64,000 nt of DNA from Litorilituus lipolyticus (GTDB lineage Bacteria; Pseudomonadota; Gammaproteobacteria; Enterobacterales; Alteromonadaceae). The stretch covers positions 124,001 to 188,000 of the forward strand of contig NZ_SAWY01000003.1 in NCBI RefSeq assembly GCF_006439335.1, read 5' to 3'. The notes beneath the pieces are model-generated. The model ran no database searches. It was not told the origin of the DNA and saw only the letters and a list, made by a program, of their open reading frames with translations. This document shows, piece after piece, positions 28,097-36,387 of this stretch (its first letter is position 1; every line of letters starts with the position of its first letter). The translations under genes were made by a program, and so were the position numbers.

Positions 28097-29191
28097 CTAC
28101 ATTAGCTTTCTAAAAAAGTCACAAAGCTCATTGGCTTCACGCTCGACAGAATAAAGCTCAAGTACTCGCGCTCTGCCTGCAGTTCCCATTTCAGCCAGTT
28201 TGTCATCATCATTCAGTAGTGTATTGAGCTTATCCTTAACTGCCGCTGAATCATTAATAGGAACCACATAACCATCAATCCCTTGTCTAACAACCTCAGG
28301 CCATGCCCCAGCCTCAGATGCCAGTACCGCAGCGCCACTGCTCATTGCTTCAAGAATAGTTAGTCCAAAACCTTCATTCTCACTTAATGCTACCACTAGA
28401 GATAATGCACTAAAGATCCCTGGAATATCGGCAAAATCTTGCTCACCTGCAAATACAATACGCTCGGACAAATTAGCTTGCGCGATTTGCTCTTTTAGTT
28501 CATTAACAAACGATTCGTTAGAACCAGAAATAGAACCAACAATTACCGCGGTATAATCAGGGTACTCATTTAAGACATCAATACAGCCTTGTACGAAAAG
28601 GTGCACACCTTTTTGTTTCCTAACACGACCAAGTATAGCAATACCACGCCTACCTTTATTAATATGACTAGGTAACAAATTTAACGATTGCCATGCAGCC
28701 TCTTTATTTTCAGGCGGTATATAGACATCCGTTTTAACACCATGATAAATAATTGCATCGGGTTTTCGGTGTAAAAAGCTAGCTGACGCTTTGCACATTG
28801 CTAAAACAGCATCCATTCTATCCGTTAACCATAAGGTGAAACCTGAACGGTATCGTTGTGCCGCTGAACTAAATACCACTTTAATTTTTGCTCTAAAGAT
28901 ATATTTCAAAATTAATGCTTGGATCATTTCATCTACACGACGAGCATGGAATATTCTATATTTTCCATTTTTTAGCGGCTTACGACACATTTTAGCTACT
29001 TGCCAAAAACTAATAGCCAAACTTGGGTCTGGCAAATGGTGTTTCCCCATAACACGTAAATTAATTAATGCTCGTTGATGAGACAACACCTGTAACATAG
29101 TTGAAGTGACACCGGAGAAATTACTATTAGAGTTACCTATAATTAACTCTACTTCAGATTCATTGGCTACTTGGCTTGTGGAACTTGTCAT
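28097..29191 (-). CDS. Glycosyltransferase family 4
   Basis: 364 residues from the ATG at 29191 (a TTG one codon earlier is also in frame). GT-B fold with the GT4 C-terminal signature: GRVRKQKGVHLFVQGCIDVL, IVFAGEQDFADIPGIFSALS and the nucleotide-sugar motif SENEGFGLTILEAMSSGAAV, with the conserved ExGF-x5-E geometry. It probably transfers a sugar to the lipopolysaccharide core or another envelope glycan, since a lipid A acyltransferase is divergently transcribed next to it. Donor and acceptor are not identifiable from sequence. Confidence 0.85.
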   Translation of the reverse strand: MTSSTSQVANESEVELIIGNSNSNFSGVTSTMLQVLSHQRALINLRVMGKHHLPDPSLAISFWQVAKMCRKPLKNGKYRIFHARRVDEMIQALILKYIFRAKIKVVFSSAAQRYRSGFTLWLTDRMDAVLAMCKASASFLHRKPDAIIYHGVKTDVYIPPENKEAAWQSLNLLPSHINKGRRGIAILGRVRKQKGVHLFVQGCIDVLNEYPDYTAVIVGSISGSNESFVNELKEQIAQANLSERIVFAGEQDFADIPGIFSALSLVVALSENEGFGLTILEAMSSGAAVLASEAGAWPEVVRQGIDGYVVPINDSAAVKDKLNTLLNDDDKLAEMGTAGRARVLELYSVEREANELCDFFRKLM

Positions 29192-29359
29192 CAAAAAAAC
29201 TCATTCATTCAACTATTATCATATAAACCGCTATTCTACTGTAAAACAGGGTGGGCAAAATAGCGCTTTTACAAAAAATATCAAAATTTCATCGTTTAAC
29301 TGCTATTCGCTATTCTCGATTACTTGGGTATAATCAGCGCCAGCCTTAAATAAGCCATA

Positions 29360-30310
29360 GTGATAGCTGTTGTGAGTAAAAACAAAGTTTTACAACCTGA
29401 TTTTAAATTCTCTTTTTTATTACCAAAATATTGGCCAACTTGGCTTGGCGTTTTTATTCTTTATAGTATTTCTTGGCTACCTTATAAACTCCAACTCTCC
29501 TTAGGTAGACTTATCGGTAGGTTATTATTCAAGCTAGGGTCTAAGCGACAACGCGTCGCTTTAACAAACTTAAGGTTATGCTTTCCTGAAAAAGATGAAG
29601 CAGAGCTACAACGTATATTAAAAGCTAACTTTGAGAATACAGGTATCGCTTTACTTGAAACAGGCATGGGCTGGTGGTGGCCTGACTGGCGTGTTAAACG
29701 CAAAATGACTATCAAAGGCCTTCATCATTTAGAAAAAGCAAAAAAAGAAGGCAAAGGTGTTTTATTACTTGCCATGCATTACCTTAGTGTTGAAATGAAT
29801 GCCCGTGGTGTTGGTTATGGCCACCCTATGGTTGTTTTCTATCGACCACATAACAACCAGTTAATGGAATATTTTCAATTTAGGGGCCGAGGTCGCTCTA
29901 ACAAGTACATGTTAGGTAAGCGAGATGTAAAAGGGTTAATTAAAGCCTTGCACGATGGCGAAGTATGTATTTACTTACCAGATCAAGATTATGGTAGAAA
30001 CCGCAGTGTTTTTGTTCCATTTTTTGGTGTAAAAGAAGCAGCATCAACAACAGGTACCCTTATTTTTGCTCGACAAAAAAATGTTGAAACCATGATGATT
30101 TTGCCTATTAGAAATGATGATGGTAGCGGCTACACCCTTGAAATTTTACCGCCATTTGAAAACTTCCCTACCAATGACGATATTGCGGATGTAACTCGTG
30201 TAAACCAAGAATTAGAAAAAGCAATTTCCGTTAAACCTGAACAATATATGTGGTTACATAGACGTTTTAAAACCAGACCTAACCCAGAAGACCCTTCATT
30301 ATATAAATAA
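29360..30310 (+). CDS. Lipid A biosynthesis acyltransferase (LpxL/LpxM family)
   Basis: 316 residues with a membrane-anchoring N-terminal helix (WPTWLGVFILYSISWLPY). The acyltransferase motif is present: LLAMHYLSVEMNARG gives the H-x4-E catalytic pair, and YLPDQDYGRNRSVFVPFFG and the C-terminal YMWLHRRFKTRP are standard. It adds a secondary acyl chain to lipid A at the inner membrane; LpxL, LpxM and LpxP cannot be separated here. No ATG precedes the conserved part: GTG 29360 or GTG 29372 is the start, and neither has a good ribosome-binding site. The gene is divergent from the GT4 gene. Confidence 0.88.
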   Translation: MIAVVSKNKVLQPDFKFSFLLPKYWPTWLGVFILYSISWLPYKLQLSLGRLIGRLLFKLGSKRQRVALTNLRLCFPEKDEAELQRILKANFENTGIALLETGMGWWWPDWRVKRKMTIKGLHHLEKAKKEGKGVLLLAMHYLSVEMNARGVGYGHPMVVFYRPHNNQLMEYFQFRGRGRSNKYMLGKRDVKGLIKALHDGEVCIYLPDQDYGRNRSVFVPFFGVKEAASTTGTLIFARQKNVETMMILPIRNDDGSGYTLEILPPFENFPTNDDIADVTRVNQELEKAISVKPEQYMWLHRRFKTRPNPEDPSLYK

Positions 30311-30411
30311 TATTCGAGCTATGTAGATAAATACTCTGCCAAAATTTGTATAAATAAACTTCTTTGCGTAAAGTTATAACTATTATAACGATTTAAGGTG
30401 TTGATTAAGTA

Positions 30412-31113
30412 ATGAACTTTTGGCTACGTAATTTTATTCTCGCAATAATATTGTCAGGATTAGCGTGGGCATTTTTTGCCAATCAAGACTTTCTATTGTC
30501 ACTTGATGGCTCCCTTGGACAGGCGGAAGTAGAGGAAAAGCCTAGCGTCATTGATACTCCGCCTAAAGAAGCTTATCAAGCAGTTAGCACCAGTAAACCT
30601 AAAGTTGCCACTCCAAGTACCACTAACAAGGCTGCTATTGGTTTATCTAAATTTTACGCTAATCTACATGGCGATGATATTGACGGCGATGGTCCCAAAA
30701 TAAAAAACAATATTGTTTATTTACCTGAGCCTAAAGGTGATTTGGAAAAAATCCTGCAAGCACGAGAAATGATTGTACGCCCCTATAAAAAGAATTGGCA
30801 TGGCAGCATAGAATCTCGCCCTTTCAGAAAAGGTCAAGCGCTGAATATCAAGCTTTCTGAGTATGCTGATAAAGGTGGTGTAGAGCTCATTTGGTGGTTA
30901 AACCGTGATTTTATCGTAAAAGACCCGTTTCGCATTGAAAAAGATCTACTTTCTACGGCTTACCAAATTGGCAAAGCTATTGAAGGTCACTTTGAAGAAG
31001 GACTAGCAATTTACTTTTGCAATCGTCAACGCGCTATCGTTGTTATCGAAGATGAAGAAAATATTTTCCTCGATGAAGAGTGCATACTTCAAGGTACCGA
31101 CAAACTATATTAA
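30412..31113 (+). CDS. Membrane-anchored protein with TcpQ-like C-terminal domain
   Basis: 233 residues. One N-terminal transmembrane helix (NFILAIILSGLAWAFFANQ), a proline/threonine-rich linker (35-80), and a C-terminal domain with NWHGSIESRPFRKGQALNIK and VELIWWLNRDFIV. The W-x10-G-x-L ... WWLN layout resembles the TcpQ/PilL-N family found beside secretins, but the match is by eye only. If right, the domain lies in the periplasm and may bind peptidoglycan or a secretin. It lies 101 bp after the acyltransferase gene, with AAGGTG upstream of the ATG. Its stop codon is part of the target duplication of a MITE that begins at the next base. Confidence 0.5.
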   Translation: MNFWLRNFILAIILSGLAWAFFANQDFLLSLDGSLGQAEVEEKPSVIDTPPKEAYQAVSTSKPKVATPSTTNKAAIGLSKFYANLHGDDIDGDGPKIKNNIVYLPEPKGDLEKILQAREMIVRPYKKNWHGSIESRPFRKGQALNIKLSEYADKGGVELIWWLNRDFIVKDPFRIEKDLLSTAYQIGKAIEGHFEEGLAIYFCNRQRAIVVIEDEENIFLDEECILQGTDKLY

Positions 31114-31300
31114 CCTCAACTCGGTTTAAGAAATTAGCTAGCTTTTTGAAGTGTATGTAAATTTATATTTATTCTAGCTTGGCTAATTTTCTTAATACAA
31201 GGCAAATTAGTGCGCCAATAGCTAGTCTATTGCAAACTAATTTAACGCTGTAGTAAGAAAATAGACTGCTAGGAAGCAAGTTATTATCCCGAGGTCAGGT
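31114..31300. mobile_element. MITE-like element, copy 1
   Basis: 187 bp with ends CCTCAACTCGG and CCGAGGTCAGG (imperfect terminal inverted repeat). It is flanked by direct repeats TATATTAA (31106-31113 and 31301-31308), one extra T lying before the right copy. A reverse-complement copy occurs at 40972-41164 with long runs of identity, e.g. AATTAGTGCGCCAATAGCTA. The interior is an extended imperfect hairpin: AAATTAGT (31204-31211)/ACTAATTT (31236-31243) with AATAG/CTATT inside it, and TTTTCTTA..TACA/TGTA..TAAGAAAA outside. It has no coding potential. The left duplication contains the stop codon of the preceding gene. Confidence 0.85.
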
Positions 31301-31348
31301 TATATTAATTCAATCTATTGCTAGCAATTAGAGCATAAATATTTTCAG

Positions 31349-34237
31349 CTACTGCAAGTACTTATGCCATAGAGACTCTATTACTTTTTGTTGCTCAAAA
31401 CCTGATTTTGCAAGCTTTTGCTCTGCATTTTGCATACTTGCTTGATGTCCTAATGCGCGCAAGTTTTGATATGTCTCTCCTAATATTGCACTTTCCTGTG
31501 TTGTTAAAATTGACTGCTCTGCTAGCTGCTTAAAAATACCTATATTATCAGCATTTTGACTGATGGATTGGTACTGAGCACAGTAAGCTAATACCAAATA
31601 CTGGGCTAGAAACTCAATATCAACTAAACCACCCACACCTTGTTTGATATCAAGCAAGTCATGTGTTGATTTATCAAGATGCGAACGCATTTTTTCGCGC
31701 ATTTCTTTCACGTCTTCTTTGAGTTGTTCTAAGTCTCTTTCTTTTGATAAAACATCATGACGAATGTTAGCAAACTCTTCGCATATTAAAGTGTTACCAT
31801 AGATCATTCTCGCTCGCACAAGCGCTTGATGCTCCCAAGTCCAAGCATCCTCATGTTGATATTGTGCAAACGTATTAAGGTGAACAACCAACACGCCAGA
31901 ATTACCTGAAGGTCTCAAGCGCATATCTAATTCGTACAAAATACCACTACTCATGCGCGTATTAAAAATATGCATCATACGTTGAGCTAACTTCATATAA
32001 AACTGACTCGCAGATACCGACTTTTCACCTGTGGTCATTTCATCACGTTCACTTTGGTGAACAAAGACTAAGTCCAAATCAGAGCTATAACCCAACTCAC
32101 TTCCACCCGTCTTACCATAAGCAATAACACCAAAGTTATTATGGTGCGTTACACTCTGAGCATCAGCACAAGAGCTAGGCACGCCAAAACGCTGTGCAAC
32201 TTGCTGCCAAGCAAGACTTATCACTTCATCGACAATCGCCTCTGCTAGTGAAGTAAGGTGTTGGCTGACTTGATTAACAGAAAGCACATTAGCAATATCA
32301 GCAGCTGCAATTCGTAATTGTTGTGATTGCTTAAATTGCCTTAGTGCTTCCATTTGCGCTTCTAAATCCTCTTCTGGAATACGCAACATCCGTTCGCGCA
32401 ATTCTAAAGCGTATGCACTCAACTGTGGTGGGTTATGTAATAACTTAGGATCAATTAATTCATCTAATAAAATAGGGTACTTTGCAATATAGTCAGTCAC
32501 CCAACTACTCGCCTGACATAAATGAATCAGTTGCTTTAAAGCACCTTCATTTTCAAACAATAACTCTAAGTATGCAGTACGAGTGATAATCTTATTAAAT
32601 ACATGCAACACTCGCTCAAGTACTACTTCACTTTGTGTCTTATCTTGAATATGACAAATGAGCATAGGGATCAGTTTTTCAAGAACTTGCCTACCTCGAT
32701 TACCTAAACTTCTTTTCTCTGTCTCAGCTCTAAAATCACTGAGTAGTGACCAAACTTTATCGCTACGCCAAGGCTTATTTTCTTGTTCTAACCAAGCAAT
32801 TGATTCTTCATCACTCCAGCGACTTAACCATAAGGTAGTCCAGTGCTCATCCTGTGCCTGATGATTCGGGCTTTCAATTCCAATAAGTAAATCAAATTCT
32901 TGATGAACCGCATCCATATGCTCTTGTAAGATAATTAAAAATTCTGTCCAATTTGCAATATTTAATATCGATAAAATTCGTTGCTGGTTAATATCATCAT
33001 CAGGTAAGGTTTGGGTTTGTTTATCGTCTAGGGCTTGAATAATATTTTCAACACGTCTTAGAAAGCGATAAGCACCTTCAAGCACAATTCTGCTCGAGGC
33101 GTTAATTTCACCTACATCAACCAATAAAGGCAACACAGTAAGTAATCGCCTTTGCTGTAAGGATTTATCTCTACCACCACGTATCAATTGAAAAACTTGA
33201 ACAATAAACTCTATTTCACGAATTCCGCCTGCACCTAGCTTGATATTATTAACCAGTTGCTTACGTCGAACTTCTTGTGAAATCATCATTTTCATACGAC
33301 GTAAACTATCTATCACACTAAAATCAATATAACGACGATATACAAAGGGACGCAACATAGTAGATAAGGTGTCATGATAAGGACTGTCACCGACTAAACG
33401 AGCTTTTAGCATGGCATAACGTTCCCAATCTCTGCCCTGCTCTTGATAGTAATCTTCCATGGCATTGAACGTTAGAACGAGTGGGCCACTGTCTCCAAAG
33501 GGTCTTAAGCGCATATCCACTCGATAAACAAAACCATCAGCGGTCACTTGATGTAAAGAACTAATGAGCTTTTGTGCAAGTCGAGTGAAAAATTGCTGAT
33601 TATCTAAAGCTCTACGGCAATTAATGGTTTCACCACTTTCAGGATAAGTAAAAATCAAGTCAATATCTGATGAGAAATTTAGCTCTTTGCCGCCTAGTTT
33701 TCCCATACCATAAACGAGTAATACTTGTGTTTCACCCTGTGCATTTACTGGTGTTCCCCACTTATTTTGGCAAAAAATTGTTAGCCAATTCAAACTGGCT
33801 AAAATCAATTCATCAGCTAATGAAGATAAACAAGCAAGTGACAAATCTAATTCAACATCAAGTACCATATCAGCTATCGCGATTGCTACCATCTGCTGTA
33901 AACGAAAACGCCTTAACAGTCGGTGCAGTTGTGCTTCATCTTGGCAATCATTAAGTAAGTCAGTCAACAATGCTTGATAATTTGGCATAACAAAATCGTC
34001 TTTATTATCAAGCAGCCCTTGATTAAATAACGCAAAAACTAAATCTGGTGCTTGTTGAGCACTTTTAAAAACAAAATCACTGAGTGCAATGGCTTGTTTA
34101 AATTGTGATAATTGGCTTTGAGATAACTGCTGAGCAATACTTGGGTGTTGTTCAGCAAAGATTTGCCATCTTTTTTCGGATAAATCAGTTAATGAAGCTG
34201 GTAACAGTAATGATGAAGATGTGTCAGATGAATTCAT
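31349..34237 (-). CDS. glnE: Bifunctional glutamine synthetase adenylyltransferase/deadenylase
   Basis: 962 residues from the ATG at 34237, which has AGGA six bases upstream; the frame is open to an ATG at 34264, but that codon lies inside a promoter palindrome. GlnE switches glutamine synthetase on and off by removing or adding AMP in response to PII. Both nucleotidyltransferase halves are intact: GMGKLGGKELNFSSDIDLIF in the deadenylylase half and AYGKTGGSELGYSSDLDLVF in the adenylyltransferase half. Length is close to the E. coli enzyme (946). In E. coli it follows ygiF directly; here 7-8 kb of other genes lies between them. Confidence 0.96.
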   Translation of the reverse strand: MNSSDTSSSLLLPASLTDLSEKRWQIFAEQHPSIAQQLSQSQLSQFKQAIALSDFVFKSAQQAPDLVFALFNQGLLDNKDDFVMPNYQALLTDLLNDCQDEAQLHRLLRRFRLQQMVAIAIADMVLDVELDLSLACLSSLADELILASLNWLTIFCQNKWGTPVNAQGETQVLLVYGMGKLGGKELNFSSDIDLIFTYPESGETINCRRALDNQQFFTRLAQKLISSLHQVTADGFVYRVDMRLRPFGDSGPLVLTFNAMEDYYQEQGRDWERYAMLKARLVGDSPYHDTLSTMLRPFVYRRYIDFSVIDSLRRMKMMISQEVRRKQLVNNIKLGAGGIREIEFIVQVFQLIRGGRDKSLQQRRLLTVLPLLVDVGEINASSRIVLEGAYRFLRRVENIIQALDDKQTQTLPDDDINQQRILSILNIANWTEFLIILQEHMDAVHQEFDLLIGIESPNHQAQDEHWTTLWLSRWSDEESIAWLEQENKPWRSDKVWSLLSDFRAETEKRSLGNRGRQVLEKLIPMLICHIQDKTQSEVVLERVLHVFNKIITRTAYLELLFENEGALKQLIHLCQASSWVTDYIAKYPILLDELIDPKLLHNPPQLSAYALELRERMLRIPEEDLEAQMEALRQFKQSQQLRIAAADIANVLSVNQVSQHLTSLAEAIVDEVISLAWQQVAQRFGVPSSCADAQSVTHHNNFGVIAYGKTGGSELGYSSDLDLVFVHQSERDEMTTGEKSVSASQFYMKLAQRMMHIFNTRMSSGILYELDMRLRPSGNSGVLVVHLNTFAQYQHEDAWTWEHQALVRARMIYGNTLICEEFANIRHDVLSKERDLEQLKEDVKEMREKMRSHLDKSTHDLLDIKQGVGGLVDIEFLAQYLVLAYCAQYQSISQNADNIGIFKQLAEQSILTTQESAILGETYQNLRALGHQASMQNAEQKLAKSGFEQQKVIESLWHKYLQ

Positions 34238-34257
34238 GGGCATTCCTATGTCGGCTA

Positions 34258-34286
34258 TAGACATAATATGTCAATGGTGCTATTAA
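34258..34286 (+). promoter_or_regulatory. Promoter with palindromic operator, lipoprotein-DUF350 operon
   Basis: The palindrome GACATAATATGTC (34260-34272) overlaps a -35-like TAGACA (34258-34263), with TATTAA (34281-34286) as -10 after a 17-bp spacer. The same palindrome occurs twice in front of the DUF2170-PspA operon, again over the -35 box. This looks like the binding site of a shared dimeric regulator. It could also affect glnE, which starts 23 bp away on the other strand. Confidence 0.7.
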
Positions 34287-34342
34287 TAAGAAAATCAGTA
34301 ATAATGTGATAACTTAGCATTTTTGAGGAGATAATGGCATAA

Positions 34343-35353
34343 ATGCAGGCCTTTAATAGAGATTTTTTATGTAGGAGTTGGTTGAAACGTTACTTTCAAC
34401 ATGGTGCTGCCTTGATAACAATTATGTTGTTGTCTGCTTGTGGCGACCCAGTAAAAGAGCAAATATCCCAACAACTACCCATCACCGAACAAAGAGTTGC
34501 GCAATTAGGTCAAGCTCTTGAGAACGGTGAAATACGTAATGCTAATTTAATTCAGCAATATGCTGATAAAGTATTAGCGTTAAAGCCTAACCTATCTCCT
34601 TTGATTGCAGAATTCCAAAAAGATGCTTCAATGCAAGGGCCTATGTATAAAGCCTTGTTAGATAGGGTAAACACGGCAAAAGAACAACCACAAATGTTCG
34701 AATCCAGTCAGGCGCTATACAATGAATTGCTTAATATCTATCAAGCCGCAGATCCGGTACTTTACTCTGACGCCCTTAGTGACCCACTGAATGTTCTAGC
34801 CGATATGTCAGATGGCGAACTTCCACGTATTAATGCACTATCTAAAGATCAAAGTATGCTTGCCAATAAAGCACAAGACTTTGGTGTAGGTGAGCAATTA
34901 ATTGGCAATCCAAACTACGGTCAGTGGACAACTGGTAGCAATGGCATGTCTTTTTGGGCTTGGTATGGTATGTACTCCATGATGGGAGACTTGTTTGGTC
35001 GACGTACTTATTATAACGATTGGGGAAGATCTCGTAATTACAGCTATTACAACGATTATGGCAGAACGCGCTATAGCTCACCTAGTCAATTAAGAAAGCA
35101 AACAAAACTAGATAATAGAGTGAAAAAGTCCTTTGCCAGCAAGGGGCAAAAGTTTACTAGTCCTTACAGTAAAAACCGCAGTGGTTCGTCAAGCTTATCT
35201 GGCCAAAGTAAAACAGCTCAAACGAGTGCTAATCGCTTTCGCAGTAATAACATTAAAAAAAGTAATTATGCGAAAAACTCTAGCTCACGTAAGAATTCAA
35301 GCTTTCGTAATAGTAATACCAACACGTCTCGCGGCTTTAGCCGAGGCAAGTAA
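34343..35353 (+). CDS. Lipoprotein with Ser/Arg/Asn-rich low-complexity tail
   Basis: 336 residues, family not recognised. A long N-region and hydrophobic stretch end in LLSACG, a lipobox with Cys33 (IMLLSACGD). Residues 35-190 are helical and acidic. The last 110 residues are low complexity: YNDWGRSRNYSYYNDYGRTR, then Ser/Asn/Lys/Arg-rich sequence ending NTSRGFSRGK, strongly basic. An outer-membrane or periplasmic lipoprotein with a basic tail that could bind anionic polymer is possible. It is the first gene of the palindrome-controlled unit with DUF350. SD GAGGAG is 12 bases away, with a two-codon ORF (ATG GCA TAA, 34334-34342) ending at the start codon. Confidence 0.7.
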   Translation: MQAFNRDFLCRSWLKRYFQHGAALITIMLLSACGDPVKEQISQQLPITEQRVAQLGQALENGEIRNANLIQQYADKVLALKPNLSPLIAEFQKDASMQGPMYKALLDRVNTAKEQPQMFESSQALYNELLNIYQAADPVLYSDALSDPLNVLADMSDGELPRINALSKDQSMLANKAQDFGVGEQLIGNPNYGQWTTGSNGMSFWAWYGMYSMMGDLFGRRTYYNDWGRSRNYSYYNDYGRTRYSSPSQLRKQTKLDNRVKKSFASKGQKFTSPYSKNRSGSSSLSGQSKTAQTSANRFRSNNIKKSNYAKNSSSRKNSSFRNSNTNTSRGFSRGK

Positions 35354-35367
35354 GAATAATAGGATAC

Positions 35368-36282
35368 ATGGGACAATTTATGAATACATTTATAGAACTC
35401 GTTGGTGTTAATCAGGAGCTACTGACTTATTTAGCTATCGATGTCACTATCGCAATTATTTTATTAGGCGCTATGCGTTTTCTTTCTGGCCTTTCGGCCA
35501 AAGTGAATACTACTGAAGAATTGGCACATCACGATAATTTCGCCTTTGGTTTAAGTGTCGCAGGTAGCATTTTAGCTCTAGGTATTGTACTTACAGGGGC
35601 AATCACCGGAGAAGCTGCAACTAGTTACCTTATGGAAATTGTTGGGATGTTTGCTTACGGTGCTTATGGCTTAATTCTTATCAAAGTAGGACGTATAGTT
35701 CACGATAAGATTGCCTTACAGCATTTAGATAAAACCGCTTTAATTAAAGAGAAAAATTTAACCATAGGTATTATTGATGCAGCAGGTGCAATTGCCACAG
35801 CGATAGTCATTAGAGCCGTATTACTCTGGGTGGATGGCTTAAACTTAAGTACCTTTATTGCAATTACTAGTGGTTTTATTGTCGCCCAAGCCGTATTGGT
35901 TATCGTAACTCGTATCAGAGAGAATCAATACGCGAAAAATAACCAAGAAGACTGTTTACAAGAAGCATTAAGCAAAGGTCAGATAGCACTTGCTATTCGT
36001 TATAGCGGCCAAGTGATCAGTACAGCATTAGCAGTTACTGCAGCAAGTCATTTCTTAATTTATAGCCCTGAAACTTTAGTGATGAATTTATTAGGTTGGT
36101 TAGTGATAGGTGTAGTAATGACACTACTCGTTGCCATACTTACAGCCCTAGCTAAGCGCATTGTGTTATGGGGTATCAACTTAGTTGAAGAAGTTGATCA
36201 ACAGCATAATATTGGTGTTGCCAGCATCGAAATGGCGACTAGTATTGCTATTGCACTAATCTTAACGGCTTTAATGGCCTAG
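35368..36282 (+). CDS. DUF350 membrane protein (two DUF350 repeats)
   Basis: 304 residues, about eight transmembrane helices arranged as two similar halves: HHDNFAFGLSVAGSILALGIVLTGAI in the first is a typical DUF350 stretch, and a second unit starts with KGQIALAIRYSGQVISTALAVTAASHF. E. coli YjfL is the single-domain relative and stands in the yjfIJKLMC cluster with a PspA paralogue. It probably acts in the inner membrane with PspA-like and polyamine-linked partners; no transport activity is established. It follows the lipoprotein gene by 14 bp and is closed by a strong terminator. Confidence 0.85.
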   Translation: MGQFMNTFIELVGVNQELLTYLAIDVTIAIILLGAMRFLSGLSAKVNTTEELAHHDNFAFGLSVAGSILALGIVLTGAITGEAATSYLMEIVGMFAYGAYGLILIKVGRIVHDKIALQHLDKTALIKEKNLTIGIIDAAGAIATAIVIRAVLLWVDGLNLSTFIAITSGFIVAQAVLVIVTRIRENQYAKNNQEDCLQEALSKGQIALAIRYSGQVISTALAVTAASHFLIYSPETLVMNLLGWLVIGVVMTLLVAILTALAKRIVLWGINLVEEVDQQHNIGVASIEMATSIAIALILTALMA

Positions 36283-36306
36283 TAACTCTTAGGTTTACTC
36301 ATACTT

Positions 36307-36339
36307 AAAAAGTAAGCAAAGCAATTTGCTTACTTTTTT
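36307..36339 (+). terminator. Terminator after DUF350 gene
   Basis: A perfect 14-bp stem AAAAAGTAAGCAAA (36307-36320) / TTTGCTTACTTTTT (36325-36338) with loop GCAA, ending in a T run. It separates the lipoprotein-DUF350 unit from the aminopropyltransferase-like gene. Confidence 0.85.
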
Positions 36340-36387
36340 ACTTTCTACACAATCATTTTCTTTAATACAGTTTATTTAACAACACTT

